A stretch of DNA of 64,000 nucleotides from Pedobacter miscanthi (lineage in GTDB: Bacteria; Bacteroidota; Bacteroidia; Sphingobacteriales; Sphingobacteriaceae), in assembly GCF_003315595.1 (NCBI RefSeq), contig NZ_QNQU01000023.1:54220-118219 (forward strand), in the 5' to 3' direction. Each line of letters starts with the position of its first letter. The stretch's first letter is position 1. Under the pieces are notes generated by a model. It worked only from the letters and a program-made list of their open reading frames with translations. It did no database searches and had not been told where the DNA came from. Positions 1 through 7,769 of the stretch are shown piece by piece. Position numbers and translations under genes: made by a program.

Positions 1-179
1 AGCAACATTCTGCATTTATACAAATCAGTGCGATGGTAATTATTGCCAAGCAACATATAAAAAGTGTATTGGGCGATACCGTACTGTTATCCGGAGAAAC
101 TGCATTTACCATTTCCAAAATGTATATGCCCCTTTTTGCCGATTTTGTGCGAAATAATTTCCCCCATAGAAAACCATAA
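1..179 (+). CDS. C-terminal fragment of an unidentified protein
   Basis: An open frame enters from the left edge (codons in phase with position 3) and ends at TAA 177-179, giving about 58 residues that end in FPHRKP. Its composition (LSGETAFTISKMYMPLF) is protein-like and the stop is followed by an AT-rich spacer, so this is probably the real end of a gene that begins outside the window. I do not recognise the family. It is separated by 128 bp from the next gene. Confidence 0.45.
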   Translation, partial: QHSAFIQISAMVIIAKQHIKSVLGDTVLLSGETAFTISKMYMPLFADFVRNNFPHRKP

Positions 180-307
180 TACGCTTCAATTGAATAAAAT
201 TTTAGCGCAGCTTTTCAGCTTAACCATTTTTTAACCTCTGGTTAAAACATTCCCGCTTAAACTTTGTATTAGGATAGTCTATTTAGTTATTAATTGATTT
301 ATCTGTT

Positions 308-670
308 TTGAAAAGAGTATTGGTTGTGGATGATGATCCTGATGTATTGGAAGTTTTTCAGGAGGTTTTGGAAACTGAGCACTATAAAGTTTACCCTTTA
401 TTATCACCAAGGTATATTTTTAAAACCATCAGGGATTTTGATCCTGACCTGATTATTCTCGACATTATGTTAAATGGAATGGATGGACGTGCCGTGTTTA
501 AAGAGTTAAGGCTAAATCCGGAAACCGAAAATATACCGGTTATTTTAGCCTCGGCCAGATACGACGAAACCTATATTGCATCCCAAAAATATCATCCCGA
601 CGATTATTTAGAAAAACCATTTAATATGGGCGATTTACTACAGAAAGTAAATGCCTTAACCGAAAATTAA
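308..670 (+). CDS. Single-domain response regulator (CheY-like receiver)
   Basis: A stand-alone receiver domain of 120 residues. The acidic pocket is DDD at residues 8-10, the phospho-acceptor is D52 in LIILDIM, the switch Ser is S82 in VILASA, and the conserved Lys is K103 in LEKPF. No output domain follows, so it should act by protein-protein contact, for example in a phosphorelay or with a cytoplasmic histidine kinase; no kinase is in view. The only in-frame start is TTG at 308, with no ATG upstream before a stop. The following exported protein starts 13 bp after its stop, so the two may be co-transcribed. Confidence 0.88.
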   Translation: MKRVLVVDDDPDVLEVFQEVLETEHYKVYPLLSPRYIFKTIRDFDPDLIILDIMLNGMDGRAVFKELRLNPETENIPVILASARYDETYIASQKYHPDDYLEKPFNMGDLLQKVNALTEN

Positions 671-682
671 AAAAAATCAGAT

Positions 683-1309
683 ATGAAATTAAGATTGATT
701 ATGCCGGTGATGTTGCTGTGTGCAATAGTATCAGTTAAAACGAAGGCACAAAGCAGGCCTGATAAACTTTATTCAATGAGTGGCATTGGCTTTGCCTTTC
801 CCATGGGCGAAACATCGGATTATTTTAAGCCGAAATTTTCTACTTCACTGGGTTTAAATTTAGGCCTGGGCGATGGCGGATTGTTCCTTTATCCAAAAGT
901 AAGCTTACATGCTTTTACTTTTAATCAGATTACACCGGATGAAGGTTATACCTATACCATACAAAAAGGAAGGGCCACAACTTACCTGCTTAATGTAGCA
1001 TTAGGCTACCGTAAAATTGTAAATAAATGGGCCTTTTATGGTTTTGCTGGCGCTGGTGGTGGTTTTATCCTTACCCCACAAGTTGGTGTAAATAGCACCA
1101 ATTTACAGGTTACGCAGGATAATAAATCGAATGGTTTGGGCATTGCAGAAGGTGGTGCAGGTATTGAATACAATATTGGAGGCGCAAATTTATTTGTAGA
1201 GGCCAGTTATATGTATGGCTTTAGCAAAATCCAGAACAGGGCATTCAATACCGTACCCATTAATATTGGTATTAAGCCCAATTTAAGTAAACTATTAAGT
1301 AAGCTTTAA
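683..1309 (+). CDS. Exported outer-membrane beta-barrel-type protein
   Basis: A 208-residue protein with a clear Sec signal peptide (hydrophobic run then cleavage near KAQS, about residue 23). The mature part is rich in Gly and aromatic residues in alternating patterns (GLNLGLGDGG, YGFAGAGGG, NIGGANLFVEASYMYGF), as in small porin-like outer-membrane barrels of Bacteroidetes. No specific family can be named. It lies 13 bp behind the response regulator and is followed by a strong terminator, so the two genes may form a short operon. Confidence 0.7.
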   Translation: MKLRLIMPVMLLCAIVSVKTKAQSRPDKLYSMSGIGFAFPMGETSDYFKPKFSTSLGLNLGLGDGGLFLYPKVSLHAFTFNQITPDEGYTYTIQKGRATTYLLNVALGYRKIVNKWAFYGFAGAGGGFILTPQVGVNSTNLQVTQDNKSNGLGIAEGGAGIEYNIGGANLFVEASYMYGFSKIQNRAFNTVPINIGIKPNLSKLLSKL

Positions 1310-1332
1310 CATATCCACATACAAAATACCGG

Positions 1333-1367
1333 AGCGGTTACGTTTAAATAATGTAACCGCTTTTTTT
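1333..1367 (+). terminator. Rho-independent terminator
   Basis: Nine-base perfect stem AGCGGTTAC (1333-1341) with GTAACCGCT (1353-1361), an 11-base loop and a following T run. It closes the response regulator/outer-membrane protein unit. Confidence 0.85.
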
Positions 1368-1414
1368 ATGCTAAAGAAATCATCAAAATTATTTTCATAC
1401 TAACTATTTTAGCA

Positions 1415-1422
1415 TAAATTTG
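1415..1422 (+). promoter_or_regulatory. Bacteroidetes -7 box for the exonuclease/GIY-YIG gene
   Basis: TAAATTTG matches the TAnnTTTG consensus of the Bacteroidetes main sigma factor. It ends 17 bp before the ATG at 1440, implying a leader of about 12 nt. No convincing -33 TTTG is seen at the right spacing. Confidence 0.55.
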
Positions 1423-1439
1423 TATTTCAAATCAATTTA

Positions 1440-2813
1440 ATGTTATACGCCGTTGTAGATATCGAAACCACTGGCGGTCATGCCTCAGCAAATGGCATTA
1501 CCGAAGTTGCCATTAACATACATGATGGCAATCAGATTGTTGAATCTTATACAACATTGATCAACCCCAGGCAGTCCATCCCGGTATACATTACAGCCTT
1601 AACAGGTATTGATGATGCCATGCTGAAAGATGCCCCAACTTTTGATGATGTTGCGCTACAGATATTTCAGTTACTTAACGATAAGGTTTTTGTGGCGCAC
1701 AATGTAAATTTCGATTATTCATTCCTGAAACACCATTTGGCTGCCTCAGGTTACGATTTGCAATGCCGAAAGCTCTGTACCGTTAGGTTGAGCAGGAAAC
1801 TGATCCCCGGAAAATCATCATACAGCCTCGGTAAATTATGTACAGCTTTGCAGATTCCCATACAAAACCGGCATAGGGCGGCTGGTGACGCCGATGCAAC
1901 CAGTATACTTTTTAATATGTTGCTGGATCATGATCAGGAAGGTGTAATTGCAGAAATGCTGAAGAAAACCTCAAAAGAACAGGTTTTACCACCAAATTTA
2001 GATAAGAGTTCTATTTTAAGGTTACCCAACCAACCCGGTGTTTATTATTTTAAGGATAGTAAAGGTAAGATTGTTTACGTAGGCAAAGCGAAAAACCTTA
2101 AAAAACGGGTAACCAGCCATTTTACGGGCAATACACCCAACCGACAGCGGCAGGATTTTTTGCGGACCATACACCATGTAGATTTTGTAATCTGTGGTAC
2201 CGAACTGATGGCTTTAATTTTAGAAGCGAATGAAATTAAACGTTTATGGCCGGAAAACAACCGGGCCATGAAACGTTACGAACATAAATACGATTTATAC
2301 GTTTTCGAAGATCAGAACGGCTACCTGCGTTTAGCTGTTGATAAACACAAAAAGAACAACAATGCCATACAAAGTTTTAACAGCTTATTAGAAGGTTACA
2401 ACTTTTTAACCCAGCTGATTGATAAATATCAGCTTTGCGCCAAACTCTGTTACCTGCAAAAAACGGCTACAAAATGTTACGCCCACGAAAACGGACAATG
2501 TTTTGGTGCCTGTAGCGGCATAGAAACCGTGTCGGTTTACAATAAAAAGTTAAAAACAGCATTAAACGACATCCAGCAACAACAACCAAGCTTTGCACTG
2601 GTTGATGAAGGTCGAAAAGAGGAAGAATTTAGTTGTTTAGTGGTAGAAAATGGAAAATTTTACGGAATGGGTTATTTTACCGATAAAAATTATCTCTCTG
2701 ATGGTTTGGCACCGGTTAAAAGCGACTTATCCATTTATCAATCCAATAGTTATATCCTTAATTTAATTTTAAGCCACGCAGAACAACATCCGCAGAAATT
2801 ATATAAATTGTAA
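1440..2813 (+). CDS. DnaQ-type 3'-5' exonuclease fused to GIY-YIG (UvrC/Cho-like) nuclease
   Basis: A 457-residue two-nuclease fusion. Residues 1-170 are a DEDDh exonuclease: DIETTG (7-12), HNVNFDYSFL and HRAAGDADAT. Residues about 195-275 are a GIY-YIG domain (GVYYFKDSKGKIVYVGKAKN, followed by an Arg helix) as in the N-terminus of UvrC and in E. coli Cho. A Cys cluster follows around 335-360 (LC, LC, KC, QCFGAC), resembling the Cys-rich stretch after the GIY-YIG domain of UvrC. The UvrC C-terminal RNase H-like nuclease and HhH are absent. The likely role is DNA repair, nicking 3' to damage and trimming, but the substrate is not known from sequence. It is a single-gene unit with its own promoter. 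Confidence 0.88.
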   Translation: MLYAVVDIETTGGHASANGITEVAINIHDGNQIVESYTTLINPRQSIPVYITALTGIDDAMLKDAPTFDDVALQIFQLLNDKVFVAHNVNFDYSFLKHHLAASGYDLQCRKLCTVRLSRKLIPGKSSYSLGKLCTALQIPIQNRHRAAGDADATSILFNMLLDHDQEGVIAEMLKKTSKEQVLPPNLDKSSILRLPNQPGVYYFKDSKGKIVYVGKAKNLKKRVTSHFTGNTPNRQRQDFLRTIHHVDFVICGTELMALILEANEIKRLWPENNRAMKRYEHKYDLYVFEDQNGYLRLAVDKHKKNNNAIQSFNSLLEGYNFLTQLIDKYQLCAKLCYLQKTATKCYAHENGQCFGACSGIETVSVYNKKLKTALNDIQQQQPSFALVDEGRKEEEFSCLVVENGKFYGMGYFTDKNYLSDGLAPVKSDLSIYQSNSYILNLILSHAEQHPQKLYKL

Positions 2814-2828
2814 AAAGTTATTGCAGAT

Positions 2829-3042
2829 CGTCATCTCGACTGAAACGCAGTGAAATGGAGAGATCGACCTCGATAGAGTTTTTGGCATCGCTGCACTCCG
2901 CTACCATTGGCAGATTAATATAAAAATTGTCGTCATCTCGACCGGAATGCAGTGGAGTGGAGAGGTCTATTTCTAGAGATAGATTTAGCTTCGCTGAGCA
3001 CTTCGTTGTTCTCGGCTTCGATATACTCCGCTCGAAATGACG
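2829..3042. repeat. Two copies of palindromic intergenic repeat family A
   Basis: CGTCATCTCGAC begins copies at 2829 and 2931; the second ends with the complementary CTCGAAATGACG at 3031-3042, so it can fold as one long hairpin of about 112 nt. The core words (cgtcatctcgac, gagtggagag, tctatctcgag) recur at 16001, 16231, 21521, 25769 and 41107. No coding potential. Confidence 0.8.
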
Positions 3043-3100
3043 AAATGTAAAGTAATATATTTAACTTCAAAATATTTTCCCCTCAAACACCAGCAGATAA

Positions 3101-3439
3101 ATGGATAATTTAGCTTTTAAGGTCCTTTGTTTGTCTTTTGAAGAGGCAACAGAACAACCTCATTTCGAAAAAACTTCTTTTAGAGTAAATAAAAAGATTT
3201 TTGCAACGCTGAATATCAAAAAAAACAGTGCTACGCTAAAATTATCAGCAATTAATCAATCAGTTTTTTGCGCTTTTGATCCTGGCAAAATAAAACCCGC
3301 AACCGGGGCCTGGGGCAAACAAGGCTGGACACTTTTTGAGATAAGCGAACTAAAAGATGAGATGATCATCGATGCACTTAGCCTTTCATACTGCAGTGTG
3401 GCCCCACAAAAACTTTCCGAAAAATACAGCAAAGATTAA
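3101..3439 (+). CDS. MmcQ/YjbR family protein
   Basis: A 112-residue protein matching the MmcQ/YjbR family: the N-terminal LSFEEATEQPHFEKTSFRV, the VNKKIFATL strand, and the C-terminal SYCSVAPQKL, where YjbR members have a helix with a conserved W/SY..aP. The fold is a CyaY-like, DNA-binding-like alpha/beta structure; the cellular role is unknown. It is the usual family length. It stands between a repeat pair and the glyoxalase-like gene. Confidence 0.8.
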   Translation: MDNLAFKVLCLSFEEATEQPHFEKTSFRVNKKIFATLNIKKNSATLKLSAINQSVFCAFDPGKIKPATGAWGKQGWTLFEISELKDEMIIDALSLSYCSVAPQKLSEKYSKD

Positions 3440-3529
3440 TTGTCCTGAATGGCCCTCTAATTATTCGTCTTTGGCAAGGACAATTGCGAAGCTTCTTCCC
3501 TATCTTTACTACAACAAATATAAAATGTT

Positions 3530-3946
3530 ATGACAAAATCCCTTTGGATAAATCTCCCCGTAAAAGATATTAATAAATCGAAGGCATTTTTTACTGCCCT
3601 GGGCTTCAGCCTTAATCTGCAGTATGGTGCCCGCGAAGATTCGGCCTGTTTTTTAGTGGGCGAAAGTAACCTGGCCATCATGCTTTTTGAAGAGGCATTG
3701 TATGAAAGTTTTGCAGGTACTAATATTGCAGACAGACGTAATGGTGGTGAAGTATTGTTTTCTATCGATGCCGAAAGTCCGGAAGAAGTAGATGAACTGG
3801 CGCAAAAAGTGATCGATGCAGGTGGTACACTTTATGGCGAACCGGGTTACAAAGATGGATGGATGTACGGCTGTGGTTTTATCGATCTGGATGGCCAGAG
3901 ATGGAGCGTACTATATATGGATATGAGCAAAATGCCTTTAGGCTAA
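3530..3946 (+). CDS. VOC (glyoxalase/bleomycin-resistance) family protein
   Basis: A 138-residue vicinal-oxygen-chelate protein. The start INLPVKDINKSKAFFTALGF is the typical first beta-alpha-beta module, and GYKDGWMYGCGFIDLDGQRWSVLYMD is the C-terminal module with the usual D-x-D-G-x-x-W ending. The substrate cannot be told from sequence; members without clear metal ligands are often of unknown function. It is followed 36 bp later by the broken SRPBCC gene; VOC and AHSA1 genes are frequently neighbours in Bacteroidetes. Confidence 0.85.
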   Translation: MTKSLWINLPVKDINKSKAFFTALGFSLNLQYGAREDSACFLVGESNLAIMLFEEALYESFAGTNIADRRNGGEVLFSIDAESPEEVDELAQKVIDAGGTLYGEPGYKDGWMYGCGFIDLDGQRWSVLYMDMSKMPLG

Positions 3947-3982
3947 TATTTAAATATGCTAGCAGAAAACTAATTGATAAAG

Positions 3983-4417
3983 ATGGAAAACGATCCTGTT
4001 ATTGTAGAAGGTGTTTACAACGTACCTGTGGATAAAGTATGGAAAGCTTTAACCGATAACAATGAAATTAAGCAGTGGTATTTTCAGTTGAAAGAATTTA
4101 AACCTGAAATAGGTTTTAAATTCGAATTTTCCGGCGGAGCAGACGATGGACCGCAGTACCTGCACCTTTGCGAAATTACCCAACTGGTGGAAGGCAAAAA
4201 GATAGCCTATACCTAGAGATATGATGGTTTACCCGGTAATTCTGAAGTAAACTGGGAATTATTTGAACAAGACAATAAAACCCTATTAAAATTGACGCAT
4301 ACAGGTTTAGAAAGTTTTGCCTCTAACGGGCCAGATTTTGCCAAAACAAGCTTTAATGGTGGCTGGAATTACTTTGTTAACGATGCGCTAAAGAAGTATT
4401 TGGAACCAGAGGAGTAA
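3983..4417 (+). pseudogene. SRPBCC/AHSA1 (Aha1-like) domain protein with an in-frame amber codon
   Basis: The frame from ATG 3983 (an upstream TTG at 3974 is less likely) encodes an AHSA1-type START fold: VPVDKVWKALTDNNEIKQWY, then a lipid/ligand cavity. It meets TAG at 4214-4216 after KKIAYT. The same frame continues after the stop (RYDGLPGNSEVNWELFE to GGWNYFVNDALKKYLEPEE) and ends at TAA 4415-4417, giving a normal family length of about 145 residues. The stop sits exactly where the family has the Trp of YTWRY, so one TGG to TAG change explains it. Either a very recent pseudogene, an amber-suppressed gene or a sequencing error. Confidence 0.9.
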
Positions 4418-4429
4418 TCTGCATGAATA

Positions 4430-4470
4430 AATCTGTGGTTCGTGGAGATACGAACCACGACCACAGATTC
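4430..4470. repeat. Imperfect inverted repeat (AATCTGTGGT family D)
   Basis: AATCTGTGGTTCGTGG pairs with CCACGACCACAGATT with one bulge. Related AACCACAGAT words occur at 18064 and 40941. No T run follows, so it is not a clear terminator for the upstream broken gene. Confidence 0.55.
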
Positions 4471-4511
4471 CCGGCTGCGTTGCACCCTATAGCTATCTGT
4501 TCAGCAATGAA

Positions 4512-4739
4512 GACCAACTAAACCACTGATAATCATGATTTTAAACATACAAGACATTTAAGGGCATTAAGCTTATATGATTCGCTAACGCTCGTTTCTA
4601 ACGAGCGTTAAATAGTATATCGTTTACAACGATAAAATCGTGTGACTATTTATGCACTCGTTTCGAAACGAGCGCAAGCATGGATCAACTAAACCACTGA
4701 TCATCATATTTTTTGACCATATAAGACATTTAAGGACAT
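4512..4739. repeat. Diverged direct repeat pair of about 55 bp
   Basis: The word caactaaaccactgat, then aagacatttaagg, appears at 4515-4565 and again at 4686-4736, about 171 bp apart with several differences. Between them lie two strong hairpins (4586-4610 and 4657-4672). The whole stretch between the broken SRPBCC gene and bioA has no coding frame. Confidence 0.7.
4586..4672. repeat. Two strong hairpins sharing the CTCGTTT word
   Basis: TAACGCTCGTT (4586-4596) and AACGAGCGTTA (4600-4610) form a perfect 11-bp stem with a 3-base loop. CTCGTTTCGAAACGAG (4657-4672) is a perfect 16-bp palindrome. Both contain CTCGTTT, suggesting related elements. Confidence 0.7.
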
Positions 4740-4775
4740 ATAAGTTGATATAGTTCTTATATTACTTATATGGTC
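4715..4775. repeat. Palindromic repeat family C (GACCATATAAG ... CTTATATGGTC)
   Basis: Perfect 11-bp arms at 4715-4725 and 4765-4775 enclose further ATATAAG words. The right half (ttcttat.attacttatatggtcaaat) recurs at 40074-40100. Confidence 0.7.
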
Positions 4776-4918
4776 AAATTGAAAAATAACTAACCTAGAC
4801 ATCTTAGTTCACCACAGTTTTGCCAGGTGCTAAATATTAAATTTAATCAAACGAACGCCATTCGATTTTTTTCAGGCAACAGTCATGATCGTTTTTCGAA
4901 ATGACGTCAAAGCAATAT

Positions 4919-6223
4919 TTAAATTTCTTCCAGTGCCGTCTTAATGGTTGCATAAATATAATCCAGATCCTCATTGCTGATGACATAAGGAGGCAAAATA
5001 TATATAATATTGCCAAGCGGTCTTAATATAATTCCCTTATCTAAAAAGTAAGCATACAATAGGTTACGCAGGTTACTTAAATAAGACGTTTCATTACCTG
5101 TTTCCCATTCGATGGCAATAATGGTTCCGGTTTGCCTGATGGCCTTAACTTTTGGATGCGTTTTAATTTCCTCCATAAACAACGCATGCCTGGCTTCTAC
5201 CCTTTTGATGTTCTGCAGCGTTTCGCTCTTTAACAAAATATCTAAACTGGCCAATGAGGCTACACAGGCAATGGGGTTGGCTGTAAATGAATGTCCGTGA
5301 TAAAGTGTTTTCAGTTTATCATCACTCAAAAAAGCTTCAAAAATCTCATTGGTACAGGTGGTTACACCCAAAGGCATTGTGCCACCGGTTAAACCTTTAC
5401 TCAAACAAATAATATCTGGTTTATTGTTTAGTTTTTCGCAGGCGAAATAGGTTCCTGTCCTGCCAAAACCAGTCATTACTTCATCAGCGATGGTTAATAT
5501 CTGCGCTTCTTTACAGGCAGATAAAAGCTGATCAAGATATTCTGCTTCGTACATCAACATGCCGCCCGAACCCAAAATAAGTGGTTCGAAAATAAAACAA
5601 GCTACTTCAGTTCGGAGTTCGGAAATTCGGGTTTGGAGTTGTGAGATATTTTCTTCGTTCGGAAGATCGATAAATTCGACATCGAACAACAAACTGTTAA
5701 AAGCATCGGTAAAAATACTCCGCCCGCTAACCGACATGGCACCAAAAGTATCGCCATGATAAGCATTTTTAAAGGCTAAAATCTTCGTTTTAGGTTTTTC
5801 TTTATTATCCCAATATTGCAGGCACATTTTTAAGGCCACCTCTACTGCAGTAGAGCCATTATCAGTATAAAAAACCTTTTCCTGCTTGCCGGGAAGTATC
5901 GGCAGCAGCCTTTCAGCAAGTAATACGGCTGGCTCGTGGGTAAAACCGGCGAAAATGACGTGCTCGAGTACTTTAAGCTGTTCGGCCACTTTTTCGGCAA
6001 TGTAAGGATGCGAATGGCCGTGAATATTTACCCACCATGATGAAACAGCATCAATATATTTTTTACCATCCTCATCAAAAACATATACACCTTCTGCTTT
6101 TACAATCGGAATATGCGGAAGGGCATTTTTCATTTGGGTATAAGGGTGCCAAATCACCTTTTGATCGCGTTCAGTTAGATTGAGTTTAGTGTTGAGCGTT
6201 TGTAGTTCGGAAGTATCTGACAT
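4919..6223 (-). CDS. bioA: Adenosylmethionine-8-amino-7-oxononanoate aminotransferase
   Basis: A class III PLP aminotransferase of 434 residues that converts KAPA to DAPA in biotin synthesis with SAM as amino donor. Seen: N-terminal WHPYTQM (about 25-31) and SSWWVNIHGH (61-70), which are BioA signatures, GST (123-125), D247 in ADEVMTGFGR and the PLP lysine K276 in LSKGLTGG. No other biotin gene is in the window. It is the last gene of a minus-strand unit, 7 bp after the NUDIX gene, so its expression likely depends on the CDF promoter upstream. Confidence 0.95.
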   Translation of the reverse strand: MSDTSELQTLNTKLNLTERDQKVIWHPYTQMKNALPHIPIVKAEGVYVFDEDGKKYIDAVSSWWVNIHGHSHPYIAEKVAEQLKVLEHVIFAGFTHEPAVLLAERLLPILPGKQEKVFYTDNGSTAVEVALKMCLQYWDNKEKPKTKILAFKNAYHGDTFGAMSVSGRSIFTDAFNSLLFDVEFIDLPNEENISQLQTRISELRTEVACFIFEPLILGSGGMLMYEAEYLDQLLSACKEAQILTIADEVMTGFGRTGTYFACEKLNNKPDIICLSKGLTGGTMPLGVTTCTNEIFEAFLSDDKLKTLYHGHSFTANPIACVASLASLDILLKSETLQNIKRVEARHALFMEEIKTHPKVKAIRQTGTIIAIEWETGNETSYLSNLRNLLYAYFLDKGIILRPLGNIIYILPPYVISNEDLDYIYATIKTALEEI

Positions 6224-6230
6224 AAAATAA

Positions 6231-6683
6231 TTATAATTTAACTGAATATTTTTCTTTTAAAAGCCGCGCAACGGTTTTATCGGTTTTAAAGGTGATCGAT
6301 TCGATATCCAAATCACCTATTTTTACCCATCTGAAAGCCTGAAGAATTTCTCCTTTACCATCAAAATCGTAAATGGTATCTTTAAATGCAAGTTGCAAAG
6401 GTGCTTTCTCCTTAACAACATAATAAACACTGATTACCTGGCTATCGTTAAATGCTGATTTCTCATAAAAATCAGTGGTATAAAAATGGGACAACACCTC
6501 AACATCTGCCTCACATTCTTCCATAAACTCTCTTTTCAGACCGTCAATCAGGCCTTCACCAAGTTCTAATCCACCACCGGGGAATTTACTGAAACGGAAT
6601 CCATACTCTTCTTCATCACTTACCAAAACCTCATTATCCTGGTTAATTAATAAACCGTAAACCCTTACATTAAAGTAGCTCAT
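6231..6683 (-). CDS. NUDIX hydrolase
   Basis: A 150-residue NUDIX protein. The box reads GGLELGE, then seven residues, then REFMEECEADV, fitting GX5EX7REUXEEXGU except that the late Gly is Glu. The two catalytic Glu of REUXEE are present, so metal-dependent pyrophosphatase activity is plausible; the substrate is unknown. Its start overlaps the end of the CDF gene by 14 bp and bioA follows after 7 bp, so translation is probably coupled within one transcript. Confidence 0.88.
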   Translation of the reverse strand: MSYFNVRVYGLLINQDNEVLVSDEEEYGFRFSKFPGGGLELGEGLIDGLKREFMEECEADVEVLSHFYTTDFYEKSAFNDSQVISVYYVVKEKAPLQLAFKDTIYDFDGKGEILQAFRWVKIGDLDIESITFKTDKTVARLLKEKYSVKL

Positions 6684-7656
6684 TTTCGAAATGTTTTTTG
6701 TTTTTTATCACTATTTCTGGTGTCCAGATGATTTCTTTCCTAAACGCTTCTGCCCTTACCTTACATTCGCTCATGTGGCAATAGTGGCAACATTCGGGCA
6801 AACATGGATCTGCATGAATAAAAAGCTCGGCCTTGCGCAGTCCGTTTTTGTTGATCAGCTCATCAATCTGCGAAATCTCGCGGTGTACTTTGTTCAAATC
6901 AAAATAATAAGGCAAGGTTACATGGCAATCGATATGGAATTCAGGGCCATATTGCTGGGTACGCAGGTTATGTACATCAATCCACGGGTTATGCCGGTTT
7001 TTCTGCAACACTTCTACTACCTCTTCAACCAAAGTAAAATCGCTTTCATCCATTAATCCGCCAACTGAGCCCCGGGTAAGTTTATAACCTGAATAAACGA
7101 TATAAAAGCCCACTAATACAGAGAGTAAACTGTCTAACCAAATAATATTTGTCAGCTGAATTAATATCAGGCCTATTACAATAGCTCCGCTGGTATAAGT
7201 ATCTGTTAATAAATGTTTACCATCAGCCTGCAGTGTAACAGAATGTACATCTTTACCCACATTAATCAGGTATAGTCCAACAATAAGGTTAATCAATCCG
7301 GTAATACCGATAATCAAAGTTCCGGCAAGCAGTTCGCCTACCGCATGTGGATAAATAAGATTATATGAAGATTTAAAAATAATGGCTACACCGGCTATCA
7401 GGATTAATATTCCTTCTACAAAAGCAGAAAAAAACTCTACTTTCCCATGTCCGTACGGATGGTTTTCATCTTTGGGTTGCGTACTTAAATAAATGCTGTA
7501 AAATGCAAAGCTGCCTGCAATTACATTTACAATACTTTCTGCAGCGTCTGTCAGGATCGCGTTAGAACCGGTAATGAAATAGGCAACAAACTTGGCCAGC
7601 ATGAGCAGCACACTCACCGCCAGGGATATTATTATTGCTTTCTTTTTGACCTGCAC
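6670..7656 (-). CDS. Cation diffusion facilitator (CDF) family metal transporter with Cys-rich tail
   Basis: An inner-membrane divalent-metal/proton antiporter (Zn, Co, Fe or similar). Six hydrophobic segments are seen, with TDAAES in TM2, HPYGHGKVE in the TM2-3 loop, a second D-x-x-x-D-type site in TM5 (LLTDTYTSGA) and a cytoplasmic ferredoxin-like domain (VHNLRTQQYGPEFHIDCHVTLP). The C-terminus carries PCLPECCHYCHMSEC, a Cys/His cluster not present in common CDFs. The frame is open to TTG at 7689, but a -7 box at 7671-7678 lies inside that extension, so I favour the GTG at 7656 (328 residues). First gene of the CDF-NUDIX-bioA unit. Confidence 0.88.
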   Translation of the reverse strand: MQVKKKAIIISLAVSVLLMLAKFVAYFITGSNAILTDAAESIVNVIAGSFAFYSIYLSTQPKDENHPYGHGKVEFFSAFVEGILILIAGVAIIFKSSYNLIYPHAVGELLAGTLIIGITGLINLIVGLYLINVGKDVHSVTLQADGKHLLTDTYTSGAIVIGLILIQLTNIIWLDSLLSVLVGFYIVYSGYKLTRGSVGGLMDESDFTLVEEVVEVLQKNRHNPWIDVHNLRTQQYGPEFHIDCHVTLPYYFDLNKVHREISQIDELINKNGLRKAELFIHADPCLPECCHYCHMSECKVRAEAFRKEIIWTPEIVIKNKKHFENELL

Positions 7657-7670
7657 AATGATATTTTTTT

Positions 7671-7678
7671 CAAAAATA
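7671..7678 (-). promoter_or_regulatory. -7 box for the CDF-NUDIX-bioA operon
   Basis: The minus strand reads TATTTTTG, a full TAnnTTTG match, 14 bp before the GTG at 7656. It decides against the longer TTG start at 7689. Confidence 0.5.
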
Positions 7679-7743
7679 CGCTTAACCAATAAATTAAATG
7701 AGAAAAACTATGTCTTTTTTAGTGCAGAATAATATTTGGTTTA

Positions 7744-7751
7744 TATATTTG
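7744..7751 (+). promoter_or_regulatory. -7 box for the aminotransferase gene
   Basis: TATATTTG, a perfect TAnnTTTG, ends 18 bp before ATG 7770. No clear -33 element. Confidence 0.55.
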
Positions 7752-7769
7752 CGCTCAAAGTAATTAACC

